A model generated the notes under the pieces. It saw only the letters and a program-made list of their open reading frames with translations, searched no databases and had not been told where the DNA came from. Below, one piece after another: positions 34,066-46,045 of a stretch of 64,000 nt of DNA. Source of the DNA: Nectonema munidae (taxonomy: Eukaryota > Nematomorpha > Nectonematoida > Nectonematidae); the NCBI GenBank assembly GCA_030549495.1, contig JAUIRK010000931.1:62001-126000 (forward strand), given 5' to 3'. The translations under genes were made by a program, and so were the position numbers. How positions within the stretch are numbered: position 1 is the stretch's first letter; each line of letters begins with the position of its first letter.

Positions 34066-36111
34066 TGTTGACCATCACTAATCCAGAAACATTGGGACCT
34101 AAAGGATGCCGGACCAGCCATTTATTATGTTGAAATACTCAAAGGAGAAAAGCTAAGTTTCATTTCATAAATTTGAACTTTGCTGAATTATCAAAGTTTA
34201 ATTAATAAAGAAAACAATCAAAAAATTTATTGAAAGAAAATTCACAAGCAAATTTTGAAGACATTGGAGTTTCGATTAGTGATTTTCTTTTGCCCTTTTT
34301 TCAGCGATTTTTTGAATAGAGATTGCAAGCTAATTTGTTTCATGTGTTTTGTCTTTCTTTAGTTAATTTATCCTGAATCATGTATAGGTTCATCACTTCT
34401 TGCTCAGTTATGAAACTCCCTGCTCTAAACCTTTCACCAGTTCTCCTGTAAGATAAATTAAACGATCAATTGAAACTTTTTTTACTACCTGTGACTCATT
34501 TTCACTTTCAACATCACTGTCTTCGTCATTGACTTGTTCTGGATTTACTACCATATTTATAATTTATGACTCAGTATAATGATGAACAACAGGTGCACTG
34601 TATCGACAGTCAACCAATCTTCAACGTTACTTTCATTTAGCCTGGATGCAGGATCCATTGCTTCAGGATTGGTCAGACCACCAGCCAAAGATCATTTTTA
34701 TATTGCTTTACTTTACTGCAATCTTTGCCAGGACTTCTTTCAGAACTTCTTCCAGACCATAATTTATTCCATCCATGTTTCAGTGTAACTGTTCTACAGT
34801 TTTCCAAGCATGAGCAGCACAGTAAACCATATCCTTAATATTGAATTCATGAAGAAACTCACGTACAGACTTTCCCGAATTAACTACCGTCATTAGACGC
34901 CTCTTAAAGTTCGTGCAATACTTTTAATGAGCGCAGTATGCCATTGTCTAGCTTTTGGATGGGCAGAGCAGTTATCTAGAACAAGTATTATTTTACAGGT
35001 ATGATCCATGCCAACAGAGTCACAATGAACTCTTGCTTCAGGCACAAAGTGATTTTGAAACCAATCCAATATAAGTTCAGTTGTTGACGCGGTAGATTAC
35101 AGGAAAGTTTGTCATACCTCTGAAAGCTCGAGGATGCTGGCTTTTACCAATGACAAACAATTTACAGCGGTGTGTTCTTGCAGCATGGAGCAGCCCAGTA
35201 AAGTTACACGTTCTTTCGATGCTAACCTGACCGTATCTGCTGATTTCAACGTTTTTTTCGGTGTACATTTCCAAAATAGTGCATATTCATCTGCGTTGTA
35301 GACCTGATCACGACTCAAATTATTATCACTGACAAGTTTTCAAAACTCTTCAATAAATTTATTGCTGATTCTTTATCAGCTGATCTTTTTTCACCACACA
35401 CTGAACGAAATTGTAAACCATGTCGAGACTTGAAACGTTGCAACCTCCTTCAGTGCAATCACACTCATAATCCTTTTCAAGTTCTTAATGAAATAGTTTT
35501 GCTTGTTCTTTCACAAGATCTACCAGACAGTTCAACCCCTCACTTTCACGTAACTTAAACCATTTCATCATTACTTTATCCAGTTCTGCACTTTTACTAG
35601 GTTTCATTGTTTTTCTTTTGATTCACTCTTACAAAAAAGTTGAGCAACCGATTTTTTGTTTTTTTATATCATAAACTGTTGAAGATCCAATGCTGTATAA
35701 TTCACATATACTTCTTACAGACGTGCCACTGTTGAATTTTTTCAAGAGTTCAACCTTCTACACTATAGGCAAAGTTCTGTGTTTACGCTTTACATGATTA
35801 GAGTTGAAACAAAAAAAACTAAAAATATTAGAATGATTATATATATAAAGCTACTTTATCAAGGAAATAATTGAGAATATTATATTATAGATGGAATTTT
35901 TTTTATTTCAATCTATTTTTTGAATATGGACATTATAATGTGCCTAAAGTATTAAAAAACTTGAATCTAAAGCCTTGTATGTTTTTACTGTGATTGTTTT
36001 ATTGAATTATAAAAATAATCAAATAACAAGTAGCTTTTTATTTGATTATTATATATATTTTTTTAAACAGGCTATTTTAAAATTTTAGCCGGATTAGTGA
36101 TGGTCAACTTG
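34066..36111 (-). mobile_element. Tigger/pogo-type DNA transposon
   Basis: The inverted ends share GTTGACCATCACTAATCC. TA dinucleotides at 34064-34065 and 36112-36113 fit the TA target of the Tc1/mariner superfamily. The transposase is on the minus strand. The length of about 2.05 kb is near normal for a Tigger. Confidence 0.8.
34560..35620 (-). pseudogene. Tigger/jerky-like transposase relic
   Basis: Minus strand. The N-terminal block KSAELDKVMMKWFKLRESEG is the DNA-binding (CENP-B-type second helix-turn-helix) region; FRSVCGEKRSADKESA follows. The DDE domain starts with SRDQVYNADEYALFWK (first catalytic Asp in NADE), then ASKERVTLLGC, then CKLFVIGKSQHPRAFRG and FPVIYRVNN, all standard Tigger blocks. 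The second Asp block (VLDNCSAHP) survives only in degraded form around 34985-34950. The frame is interrupted several times and is not functional. Confidence 0.75.
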
Positions 36112-37390
36112 TACTCGGCTTTTTTCAAAATCCGACCGGTGATAAAGTAAAGCGTTATGAATTTTCATTTTGTTATTTGCATTAACATTATGTATAAACA
36201 AATTTACGGTACTCCCATGGGAAACTCCATTAATGAAATATTGACTACCCTTGTCTTGGAATCCCTTGAAGACTCCCTAGTCTCCAACTACTTCACAAAA
36301 AAAAAATGGTATTAGGAGCAAAAACCATATAGGTCTGTCCCACAGCCCTGCATAATTTCCATGAATGTTTAAAATTTGCGGTTGAAGCAGGAAAAAACTT
36401 GACTCTCCCCTTTTTTTCTATTGCGCTGTCATCCGAAAAAACACCTGTCAGCTAGGGTTCACTACAAACCTTACTTAGACTTCTTATCCAAACACCCCTT
36501 TTACACATAAATTATCTTGCTGTTCTACGCTTTTTAATTCCGAGACACTAGAAATGGAACTGAATAATGTCAAATTAATTTAACACTCAAATAACTATTT
36601 TACATCAATAATTAAAAACTCGCCATGTTCCATCCTAAAAAAGTTTCCTAAATAAAAATAAATTTTTGATCGGAAAATATATTACGGGGTTTACAATTGT
36701 CCTATTCAACCCCTAAAAACTTTCATGATCCAGGACTTCAATAATTTTTATTTCAAAAAACTTAAAACCACAATACGTATTCACAGCATAACTTTGATTC
36801 CCAAGCCTAACAATCCCTTGCACCCCAAATTCAAACACAACTTTTTTAAATTACGACAGTTTCAAAACCAGTAACTGTGTATACAAAGTAATCTGCAATA
36901 ATTGCACTTCAACATACATAGACAAAACCCCTGCAAACTTGTATCAAGAACATTAATACCTCGTCTCAAGGCATAAACAGAACGCGAACTGAACCTCCGT
37001 AACAATATGCTGCTTCAACACCTATTAACCTATCCCACACATTCCTTCGACTTCGAAAATACTTTGCATTTATTCCTTGAAGCCGAGTACTACATTTACC
37101 AATACATCGACATACCATCCATTTACATTAATCTAATTTGATCTTCTTCCAATATACATACACATAATCTATGCCTAACACATTTATTTCACTCATACCG
37201 ACCCTCCATTCTTATCTTTTCACCACACTCACATCACAATACACACACCCTACTGCTATGTGATCTTTCTTAGTATACAATAATCCAATTTTTTGTCTTT
37301 GCATTCTTTCCACATTACCATTTGTATTACTTGATAAAGGAATGTCGTCGTTCCGGTATATATTGTTTTTGATAATAAAAATTTTTTGTT
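36112..37390 (+). mobile_element. Penelope-like retroelement fragment
   Basis: A fossil copy. Part of the reverse transcriptase is visible (YKQIYGTPMGNSI at about 36192-36230, the GTPMGSxLSP block of Penelope-like enzymes). Farther on, about 36870-36940, VYKVICNNCTSTYIDKT is the GIY-YIG endonuclease start. The element is 5'-truncated by or next to the Tigger insertion and is broken in many places, so it is old. Near its 3' end (37330-37362) a short hairpin, GGAATG...CGTTCC, between a TTGATAA and a GGTA sequence recalls a decayed hammerhead ribozyme, as carried by many elements of this class. Confidence 0.65.
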
Positions 37391-37967
37391 TCTTTTTGAA
37401 CTATTTCCATTTGAATAATGAAATTTTTAAATAAATAATTCTATTACATATGGAATACGCGATTTCATCTTTTAGTAAGCCCCTTTGCACTGTTTTGTAA
37501 AGACGGACTGCTTTGACGTTCGGGCTTTGTGTTATTAAAACTTTTTGGAATTGTCGGTCTTGAATATTCATATGATGTTCTCTAATTTGTTTTATATTTT
37601 CTTCATATTTACAGGTGAAATTTTTCTTTATATCTATGCAAAAGAAAGACATTTAATTCCTAGAATTATATTTCTTATTAACTCGAGATATTAACATATT
37701 TTGAATTTATTCCTTATTTTTAAGAAAATTTCATCTAAATCTTAAATTTATTTTGTTAGAATGCCCTTAGTGTAAAATCTAAACAGTTGTATGATCCCTA
37801 TATAGATAGTCGCGTCAAAAAACCCCATCTTTTAAAACAATCTGGATTTATGAGAAAATATCTAAAATTTTAATAATATTGGGGGCTGCTTCGCTTACAA
37901 TAAATTAAATACCTTAACATGCCAAAAGTTGTCAAACGAGTTTTCTAATTTGAGGAGGATAGGGTGC
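37391..37967. other. no gene recognised
   Basis: The 83-aa minus-strand frame (37401-37652) has no recognised motif; its position directly after the Penelope-like fragment makes a transposon origin likely. The end of this stretch is the target flank of the foldback-like element. Confidence 0.3.
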
Positions 37968-38099
37968 TTAACCTTATTAGTGCTGGGCAAAATTTGTCCG
38001 CTCAAGTGCTGGGGGGGGGGGGGGGGGGGCCGTATAGTGCCCCCCCCCCCCATATTTTTCTTAGAGATTAATAAATTTTTATAAATATTTTTGATGTTA

Positions 38100-39720
38100 C
38101 ATATATATTGCAACTATGCTGAATTCGGTGGTGATGTCCATTTTTTATCAAAATCAATCAAACCTGTCAAAAAATTGATTTATATTTGACAGCTCATCTC
38201 AAAAAGGAACTTTTTATTTAAATAATTATATAAAGTTTTTTCCGCATGTATACCCATTTTCAAATATGCTGAATTCAGTGGTGATATTAATTTTTTATGG
38301 AAATCAATCAAACCTGTCAAAAAATTGATCTAAATGTGACAACTCATCTCAAAAAGGAACTTTTTATCTAAATAAGTATATAAAGTTTTTTACACATGTA
38401 TACCCATTTTCAAATATGCTGAATTCAGTGGTGATATTCATTTTTTATGAAAATCAATCAAACCTGTCAAAAAATTGAATGTGACAACTCATCTCAAAAA
38501 GGAACTTATCTAAATAAGTATATAAAGTTTTTTACACATGTATACCCATTTTCAAATATGCTGAATTCAGTGGTGATATTCATTTTTTATGAAAATCAAT
38601 CAAACCGGTCAAAAAATTGATCTAAATGTGACAGCTCATCTCAAAAAGGAACTTTTTATCTAAATAAGTTTATAAAGTTTTTTACACATTTATACCCATT
38701 TTCAAATATGCTGAATTCAGTGGTGATATTCATTTTTTATGAAAATCAATCAAACCTGTCAAAAAATTGATCTAAATGTGACAGCTCATCTCAAAAAGGA
38801 ACTTTTTATCTAAATTAGTATATAAAGTTTTTTGCACATGTATACCCATTTTCAAATATGCTGAATTCAGTGGTGATATTCATTTTTTATGAAAATCAAT
38901 CAAACCTGTTAAAAAAATTGATCTAAAAGTGACAGCTCATCTCAAAAAGGAACTTTTTATCTAGATAAGTATATAAAGTTTTTTACAAATGTATACCCAT
39001 TTCAAATATGCTGAATTCAGTGGTGATATTCATTTTTTATGAAAATCATTCAAACCTGTCAAAAAAGTGATTTACATATGACAGCTCATCTCAAAAAAGA
39101 AACTTTTTATCTAAATAATTATATTATGTTTTTTACACATATACACCCATTTTCAAGCATGCTGAATTCAGCGGTGATATTCATTTTTTTTTTTATAAAA
39201 ATCAATTAAAGTTATCAAAGCATTGATTTATATATGACAGCTCATTTTAAAAGGAAACTTTTTATCTAAGTAATAATATAAAGTTTTTTACACATATATA
39301 CCCATTTTTAAGCATGCGTAATTCAGTGGTGATATTCATTTTTTTATAAAAATCAATCAAAACTGTCAAAAAATTGATTTATCCCAAAAAGAAAGGATCA
39401 GGCACGGTTTTTTGAATTAGAGAATTACGTTTAATAGAAAGTATAGGGACGTGATGAAGTTTACCGTGCATGGCATTTTACACACATATACCCATTTTCA
39501 AGTAGGCTGTGTTTACTGGTTATATTCCTTTTTTTTTATAAATATTAGTCAAACCTGACAAAATAATTTAAATATGACAGCCCATGTCAAAATTAAAATT
39601 TTAATTCTTTTAAAGTTTTTTTTATACATTTCAAGTATGCAGAATTTAATGGTGATGTTCATTTTTTATGAAATCAATAAAACCTGTCAAAAATCGATTA
39701 AATCTGTAAATCAATGTCAA
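38100..39720 (+). repeat. type-1 satellite array, ~150-bp unit
   Basis: About eleven units; the GCTGAATTC landmark falls at 38118, 38268, 38418, 38560, 38710, 38860, 39010 and 39161, so the period is 150 bp with one 8-bp-shorter unit. Each unit holds CTGTCAAAAAATTGAT...TGACAG, an imperfect inverted pair, and ACACATGTATACCCATTTTC. The central units are most alike and the last three (after 39160) drift, the usual pattern of homogenisation by unequal exchange. Confidence 0.9.
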
Positions 39721-40800
39721 ATATATAAACATAAAAATAACTTCTACTTGCAGTTTTCTCTGGTAATTATTTTCTTAATTTATTTAATAAACCAACTTTA
39801 GGTGTTTAATTCACTCAAAATATTTCATTCTACAGTAACTTATGTAATTCGATAGGATCTCCATCTTTTTGGCTACAACTTCATTATTGGCTCGTAGTCT
39901 GTACGTCATATTATAATTTACAGTATGTAATTTTGGTATTCATTCTATGATGATCCTTTCTTGGTAGCTCTTTTTTCATTAGAAATTTATATTCTTCAAT
40001 GTGTGTTCGAAAAATTTTTTATAAGGATAAAATTCCTTTTTTCCTCTCAGGCCTGAATATTTGTAAACCAATCTCATTTCAAAGGTTTTTTTCTAATGAA
40101 TCATTCGTGATGTTGATTGTTCAATTACAAAAAGTTGTCAACGTTCTTCATCTAAAAAATTACTTCTTTGACACAAAAGGAAAAAGATGGACAAATTCAA
40201 TTTAAATTAAAAATATCTTGATAGTGACTAAATTCTCACATATTGGCATCTGTACCATTTTTGATAAATCTGACCTATTATAAATTTTCAGATTTCCTAA
40301 ACATCTTAGCTAAATGTTAACTGTAATCCTAGATGATAATCTATAGAATTAAATATTTTTCATTTGTAAAAGAGGAACTTCTTTTTCACAGTCAAAATCT
40401 TTTTTGAAGTATATAATTAAACCACTTCCTTGTTCATTAGAACATGGTAGATCTTCCACTTAGTAAAGATACATATTTTTTTTTAATTATTTGTTTTGAT
40501 CACATGTTCTCTTTTCAATTAGTTTTCAACTTGGTTCCTTCTCTCATACAAATTTTCAAAAGATTTTATAATACGTTTTATTTTTTTTAATAAATATTTC
40601 ATACTCAAGATAATTGTAGAAAGTATTATAAGCCAAAATATACAAAAAAAAAGTATATTTTTACTATATACATAATATGCAGCCATTTTTTGAAATTTTT
40701 TTACAGAACTGATTTTCAGGCATACATTACTAATTCAATTGCCACTTCGAGATATTTTTAACCGTATTATCCAAAATCCAGTACAGAAATAAAATAAGCA
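39720..40800. other. middle of foldback copy 1, no gene recognised
   Basis: AT-rich sequence between the two arrays. Short frames at 39574-39801 and 39999-40205 (+) and weak minus-strand pieces show no known motif. If this family ever encoded its own transposase, this is where a remnant would be expected, but none is recognisable. Confidence 0.35.
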
Positions 40801-42300
40801 TAGTCGATTTGGTATAAAATAGATATTTTATTTTTTTGAAAATATTTTTGAAGACAGTATCTAGAAGTAAACCGCAAATCTGATTCAAGCTTTCAGATAC
40901 TTTAAAACCATAAATGCCAAACCTGAGTCAAAAATGAAACCAGCATCTTCCATTTGGCATAAAAACAGATATTTTATTTAAATTTCAAAAATATTTCTGT
41001 AGACATTAGACGTAAATCGAAAATTTGATTGACACTTTCAGATATTTAAAACCTCTAAATGCAAAAAATGATTTCAGAAATAAAAATGATCTGGTCGAAT
41101 TGGTATAAAAACATATATTTCATGTAAAATTAGAGAGAATATTTTGGGATATAGTTTTCAGACATAAACTGCAAATTTGATTGACACTAGCAGTAAAACC
41201 TTTAAATGCGAAAACTGTGTTCAGAAATGAAATCATCATGATCTATTTGCTATAAAAACAAATTTTAGAACTAAACGCAAATTTAATTGATACTTATATG
41301 TATTTTCAAATTCAAACTGCAAAAATTGAGTCCATAAATGAAACTAGCATCGTTGATTTGGTATAAAAACATATATTTAATTGTAAAATTTGAATGAATG
41401 TTTTTGTAAACAATTTTTAGAAGTAACCCGAAAATTTGATTAACACTTATAGGTATTTTCACAACCTAAATGTAAAAAATTAGTTCAGAAATGAAAACAG
41501 CATGATTGATTTGCTATAAAAACATATATTTTAAGAGAATATTATTGGAGACAATTTTCAGAAGTAAACCGCAAATTTGATTTATACTTATAAGTATTTT
41601 CAAATCCTAAATGTAAAAAATGAGTTCAAAAATGAAAACAGCATGATCGATTTGGTATAAAAACAAATATTTCATATAAAATTGAGAGAATATTTTTGGA
41701 GATAGCTTTTAGAAGTAAACTCAAATTTTGACTGATATTTTAAAACCTCTAAATGTGAAAAATGAGTTCAAAAATGAAAACAGCATGGTTGATTTGGTAT
41801 AAAACATATATTTCATTGTAAATTTGAATGAATGTTTTTGGAGACAATTTTTAGAAGTAAACCGCAAATTTGATTAACACTTATAGGTATTTTCACATTC
41901 TAAACGTAAAAAATGAGTCCAGAAATGAAACCAGCATGGCCGATTTAGTATAACATATATATTTCAGTGTAAAATTTGAATGAATGTTTTTGGCGATAAT
42001 TTTTAGAAGTAAACCGCAAATTTGATTAACACTTATAGGTATTTTCAGATCCTAAACGTAAAAAATGAGTCCAGAAATGAAACCAGCATGGTCGATTTAG
42101 TATAACGCATATATTTTATGTAAAATATAAAGGAATGTTTTGGAGACAATTTTCAGAAGTAAACCGCAAATTTGATTACTACTTATAGGTATTTTCAAAT
42201 CCTAAATGTAAAAAATGAGTCCAGAAATGGAAACAGCATGACCGATTTAGTATAAAAACATATATTTTATGTAAAATTTGAAGGTATATTTTATTAGATA
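40800..42300 (+). repeat. type-2 satellite array, ~150-bp unit
   Basis: About ten units carrying AGAAGTAAACCGCAAATTTG (landmarks near 40866, 41007, 41162, 41268, 41421, 41560, 41710, 41855, 42006 and 42156), followed by ACTTATAGGTATTTTC and a GATTTRGTATAA segment. The period is 105-155 bp, mostly near 150. Units nearest the right end are the most uniform. The same repeat recurs, inverted, at 45230-46045 and 52500-53000. Confidence 0.9.
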
Positions 42301-42674
42301 TATTTTTGATCAATCAAAATTTTGATTGACATTTTCTAAAAAGTAGCCATGATTATTGAAAAAATTAAATATATAAAGTGTTATGCGTTCCAAACTGTAT
42401 ATAATTATAAATTTTCAGGGTATTATATAATATAGATCCTAAGTTATAAGGTTAAGTACAGATAATGTCAAAATTTTGCTGAAAATTTTTGATTTTGATT
42501 GACAGTTTTGAACATGAAGGGTTCATTCAACTACCATGAAAATGGTTTCAAAAGATGCAGCTGGCGATTTTAGGAAAAGTCACCAAATTTGAAGGGATAT
42601 GATTCAGCCAATTTTCTACAATTAATTTTTTAGTGAAGGGGGGGGGCGTTTTACGCCCCCCAGCACTAATAGGG

Positions 42675-42797
42675 TTAAGATGGTTAATCATAGTTTTTGT
42701 GAATTTGTTTTTAGAGTTGGGAGCCTTGGGTATCGAACCCCTGACCTTCAACTGTTAAGCTGATAGGTACACCCTAACAACTATTGAGGCTCTGCCC
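42675..42797 (-). mobile_element. tRNA-derived SINE, copy interrupted by the foldback element
   Basis: On the minus strand a tRNA-like head (GAGCCTCAATAGTTGTTAG; B box GGTTCGATACC, one base off consensus) runs into CAACTCTAAAAACAAATT and ends AACCATCTTAA, where the foldback element starts. The full uninterrupted version is at 55449-55575. The B box here is mutated, so the copy is unlikely to be transcribed. Confidence 0.6.
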
Positions 42798-43149
42798 TAA
42801 TATGTATAAATTTAAATTAAAATTTTTTTATAATATAGTTAAAAAACTGGTTTTGTTAAATTAATTTTGAGTAGATTCATAACTATATAAAAATAAGATT
42901 GAATCAAAAAATTGTTACCTTTTCTTTATCGTAGAATTCAGTACAATAAAATTTGTATCATAATAAAAATAATTTGAAGTTCACTTTGAACAAAATCAAT
43001 TTTATTATTCAGAAAATATAATTTAAAGTGGTAAGGGGGTATACAGAAATAGAGAGAATCCAAATTTCAAAGGTGTGTGGAAAAAAAATTGAGAAACACT
43101 TATTAATTGCTGCACAATAAAAAAGTAGAATTTCAATTAACCGGAGTCG

Positions 43150-44165
43150 AAGTCGCAAACTTTTCGAGGAAGATTGTTGGATGAGGATATCGCTATGAGA
43201 GTTGATTTTGTTGCGTTAAATTATACTTTTAATGAATCGGCTGCAAAAGTTAGCGTGTTAAAGAGAGAGTTGATGTTCATTATGTTGGAGAAATTTGAAA
43301 GAGAAAAAATATTGTTTATTGCTATGCTAAAAAGTAAGGGTCCCAAAATGGATCCCTGTGGAACACAATTTTGAAGAGATAACATTACAGAAAAAGCATC
43401 GTTCACTCTTACTTTTTGGTACCTATTTGTAAGATATGAATATAAAAAGAACTGGGAACTTTTACTCAAACCACAGTCATATGGATTTTTTAGAATGGAT
43501 GAATGACTAGCAGGCCTTTGAGAGGTCAAAAACGAAAAGTATTACGTCATCTTTATTTTCCAAAATTTTAATCATTTTTTGAAAAGCTTCAGTCGAATAA
43601 TGTTCTCGAAGGCATTTAAATAATTTATCGAGTTCAAGTAAGTTTTTAAATCACAATGTATATATTTTTCAAATATTTTTGAGAGTATAGAAACTATTGA
43701 GACGAGTCTATAATTATCTATACAATTTTTATCATTTCTCATAGGTTTTGGTACCAGTTTCCGGGAAGGTGAATCTAATGATTTATATAATAACAAAACT
43801 GTATATATGCTATATTTTATTGACTTCACATGATTTATTGAAATGTCATATTATATCCTTAGTCTCATTTTTTCATTTTATCTATAACAGATAACAGTAA
43901 CTCGTTTGAACAAAGTTCAAATTCAAAGATTAGTTTCCATTGTCAAAAAATGGGTAATGTGGTTGTTCTAAAAAAGTTGCACGAAGGCTAAGCTTTCATT
44001 AAACTTGTTAGCTAAGCTATCATCATCATAATACATCCCCTTCTTTAATAGATATAAGTTTATTATTTTTCTCTTTAGAATTGTATTGATACTAGCCCAT
44101 GTTTTCTAAGTTGAACCCCATGTCGACTCATTAAACATCTCTTATTTTATTTTTTATTTTTAAAT
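43150..44165 (-). mobile_element. LINE fragment with reverse transcriptase (Jockey/CR1-like)
   Basis: Minus strand, in order: a connector piece (TWASINTILKRKNNKLI at about 44110-44050), SLANKFNESLAF at about 44020-43985, KNCIDNYRLVSIVSILSKIF at about 43730-43670 (reverse transcriptase block 2, normally ENYRPISLL), then FFLYSYLTNRYQKVRV and NCVPQGSILGPLLFSIAIN at about 43380-43320 (blocks 4-5). The catalytic FADD appears with an insertion as TFAADSLKV at about 43250-43225. The fragment ends shortly after this motif, so thumb and C-terminal parts are absent. A frame change separates the 43572-43829 and 43221-43529 pieces. Confidence 0.8.
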
Positions 44166-45040
44166 ATTTTTTACTTGGTATTACGTCTTTAAACGGTTAA
44201 TCTTATGTAAAAAAGAAACTATTATCAAAAATATTATTTTATTAATTATTTTTAGCCTTTTTCGTCCAAACTTTGGGGTTTAAAAGTTGTCAAAAATATT
44301 AGGAAAAGATTTTTTTAGATATTTTTTTTTATTTATAATGCATCTTTCAGAAAAGTGTTATAAACTCCATAAACATTGGTATTTTTATAAAAAGATAAAC
44401 ACACCTCTTAAACTGAAAGATTACGTTAGTTTAAAAGTCGATCGAAAATTAAAAGGTATTTAGCAAACGTTATTTTATTTTAAAATAATTTATATATATT
44501 ATATTTTTGATATAAAATTTCAAAATTTAAGAATTTTTAAATCAAAATTTTGTACTAATTTGATATAGTAAAAATGACTTATATTGTAATCTGGGTTGGT
44601 CAATTGAGTTTTGTAACTACATGTTAAAACAGTCAATTTTGCTAACAACTGCTTTAAAGTTATTCATTTATTTGTAATATAATAAATATAAAATTTGATT
44701 TGTATTCTTGGTTATAAATTAAAGAAACAGAATGTTTTCTTCTTTAAAGATTAAAATTCCCCTTGATCACACCTTAATTAATTTCTTGTGAATTAATGCG
44801 TAGAATTAAGCTTGATGTGAGTTTATTTTAATGTATGCTTAATCAAAATGGAAAATCGTAGTTTTTAATTCTTGGAATGGAATTAATTATGGAAAATAAT
44901 ATTTTAAAAAATAGCTTAACAAGGCTGATGTATCTGCGCATATCTAAAAAGTATAGAGTGGCTTCATTCTAACAATTCAAACCTTACACAGAATTTTCTC
45001 TTTATGTTTATTTTCATTTTCTTCACTATCGTAGCCCTAA
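44166..45040. other. no gene recognised
   Basis: AT-rich sequence between the LINE fragment and the second foldback arm. Nothing supportable was seen. Confidence 0.4.
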
Positions 45041-46045
45041 CCCTATTAGTGCTGGAGGCGTAAAACGCCCCCCCCCCCTTCACTAAAAAATTAATTGTAG
45101 AAAATTGGCTGCAGTTTAGAACGCATAACACTTTATATATTTAATTTTTTCAATAATCATGGCTACTTTTTAGAAAATGTCAATCAAAATTTTGATTGAT
45201 CAAAAATATATCTAATAAAATATACCTTCAAATTTTACATAAAATATATGTTTTTATACTAAATCGGTCATGCCGTTTTCATTTCTGGACTCATTTTTTA
45301 CATTTAGGATTTGAAAATACCTATAAGTGTTAATCAAATTTGCGGGTTACTTCTGAAAATTGTCTCCAAAAACATTCCTTCACATTTTACATAAATATAT
45401 GTGTTATACTAAATCGGCCATGCTGGTTTCATTTCTGGACTAATTTTTTACGTTTAGGATCTGGAAATACCTATAAGTGTTAATCAAATTTGCGGTTTAC
45501 TTCTAAAAATTATCTCAAAAAACATTCATTCAAATTTTACAATGAAATATATGTGTTATACTAAATCGGCCATGCTGGTTTCATTTCTGGACTCATTTTT
45601 TACGTTTGGAATGTGAAAATACCCATAAGTGTTAATCAAATTTGCAGTTTACTTCTAAAAATTGTCTCCAAAAATATTCATTCAAATTTTACAATGAAAT
45701 ATATGTTTTTATACCAAATCAACCATGCTGTTTTCATTTCTGAACTCATTTTTCACATTTAGAGGTTTTAAAATATCGTTCAAATTTGCGGTTTACTTCT
45801 AAAAACTATCCAAAAATATTCTCTCAATTTTTACATGAAATATATGTTTTTATACCAAATCGATTATGCTGTTTTCATTTCTGAACTCGTTTTTTACATT
45901 TAGGATTTGAAAATACCTATAAGTATTAATCAAATTTGCGGTTTACTTCTGAAAATTGTCTCCAAAAATATGCTCTCAATTTTACATGATATATATGTTT
46001 TTATACCAAATCAATCATGCTGTTTTCATTTCTGAACTTAATTTT
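45041..46045. mobile_element. foldback-like element, copy 2 (one arm)
   Basis: It starts CCCTATTAGTGCTGG after CTAA (a likely mutated TTAA), then GGCGTAAAACGCCCC and a C-run, then about six inverted type-2 satellite units. It is nearly identical to the right arm of copy 1 read in reverse (for example ATAATCATGGCTACTTTTTA is shared), except that about 210 bp present in copy 1 (about 42395-42605) are missing. The second end of this copy was not found, so it is partial or its other arm has been lost. Confidence 0.75.

Larger units (their letters stand above)
37972..42674. mobile_element. foldback-like TTAA element with two satellite arrays, copy 1
   Basis: The left end is CCTTATTAGTGCTGGG and the right end, reversed, is CCCTATTAGTGCTGGG. 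TTAA lies directly outside each (37968-37971 and 42675-42678). Just inside each end is a G-run facing a C-run (left at about 38010-38052; right, reversed, GGGGGGCGTAAAACGCCCCC) that can form a hairpin. The left half is an array of ~150-bp type-1 repeats, the right half an array of ~150-bp type-2 repeats, with about 1 kb of AT-rich middle. No transposase was recognised in it. TTAA specificity is shared by piggyBac and Kolobok families, so it may be mobilised by one of these. Confidence 0.7.

Noticed and set aside
38100-39720. Regular 150-bp repeat array resembling a CRISPR at first sight
   Set aside because: Units are contiguous with no unique spacers, far longer than CRISPR repeats, and the sequence is eukaryotic.
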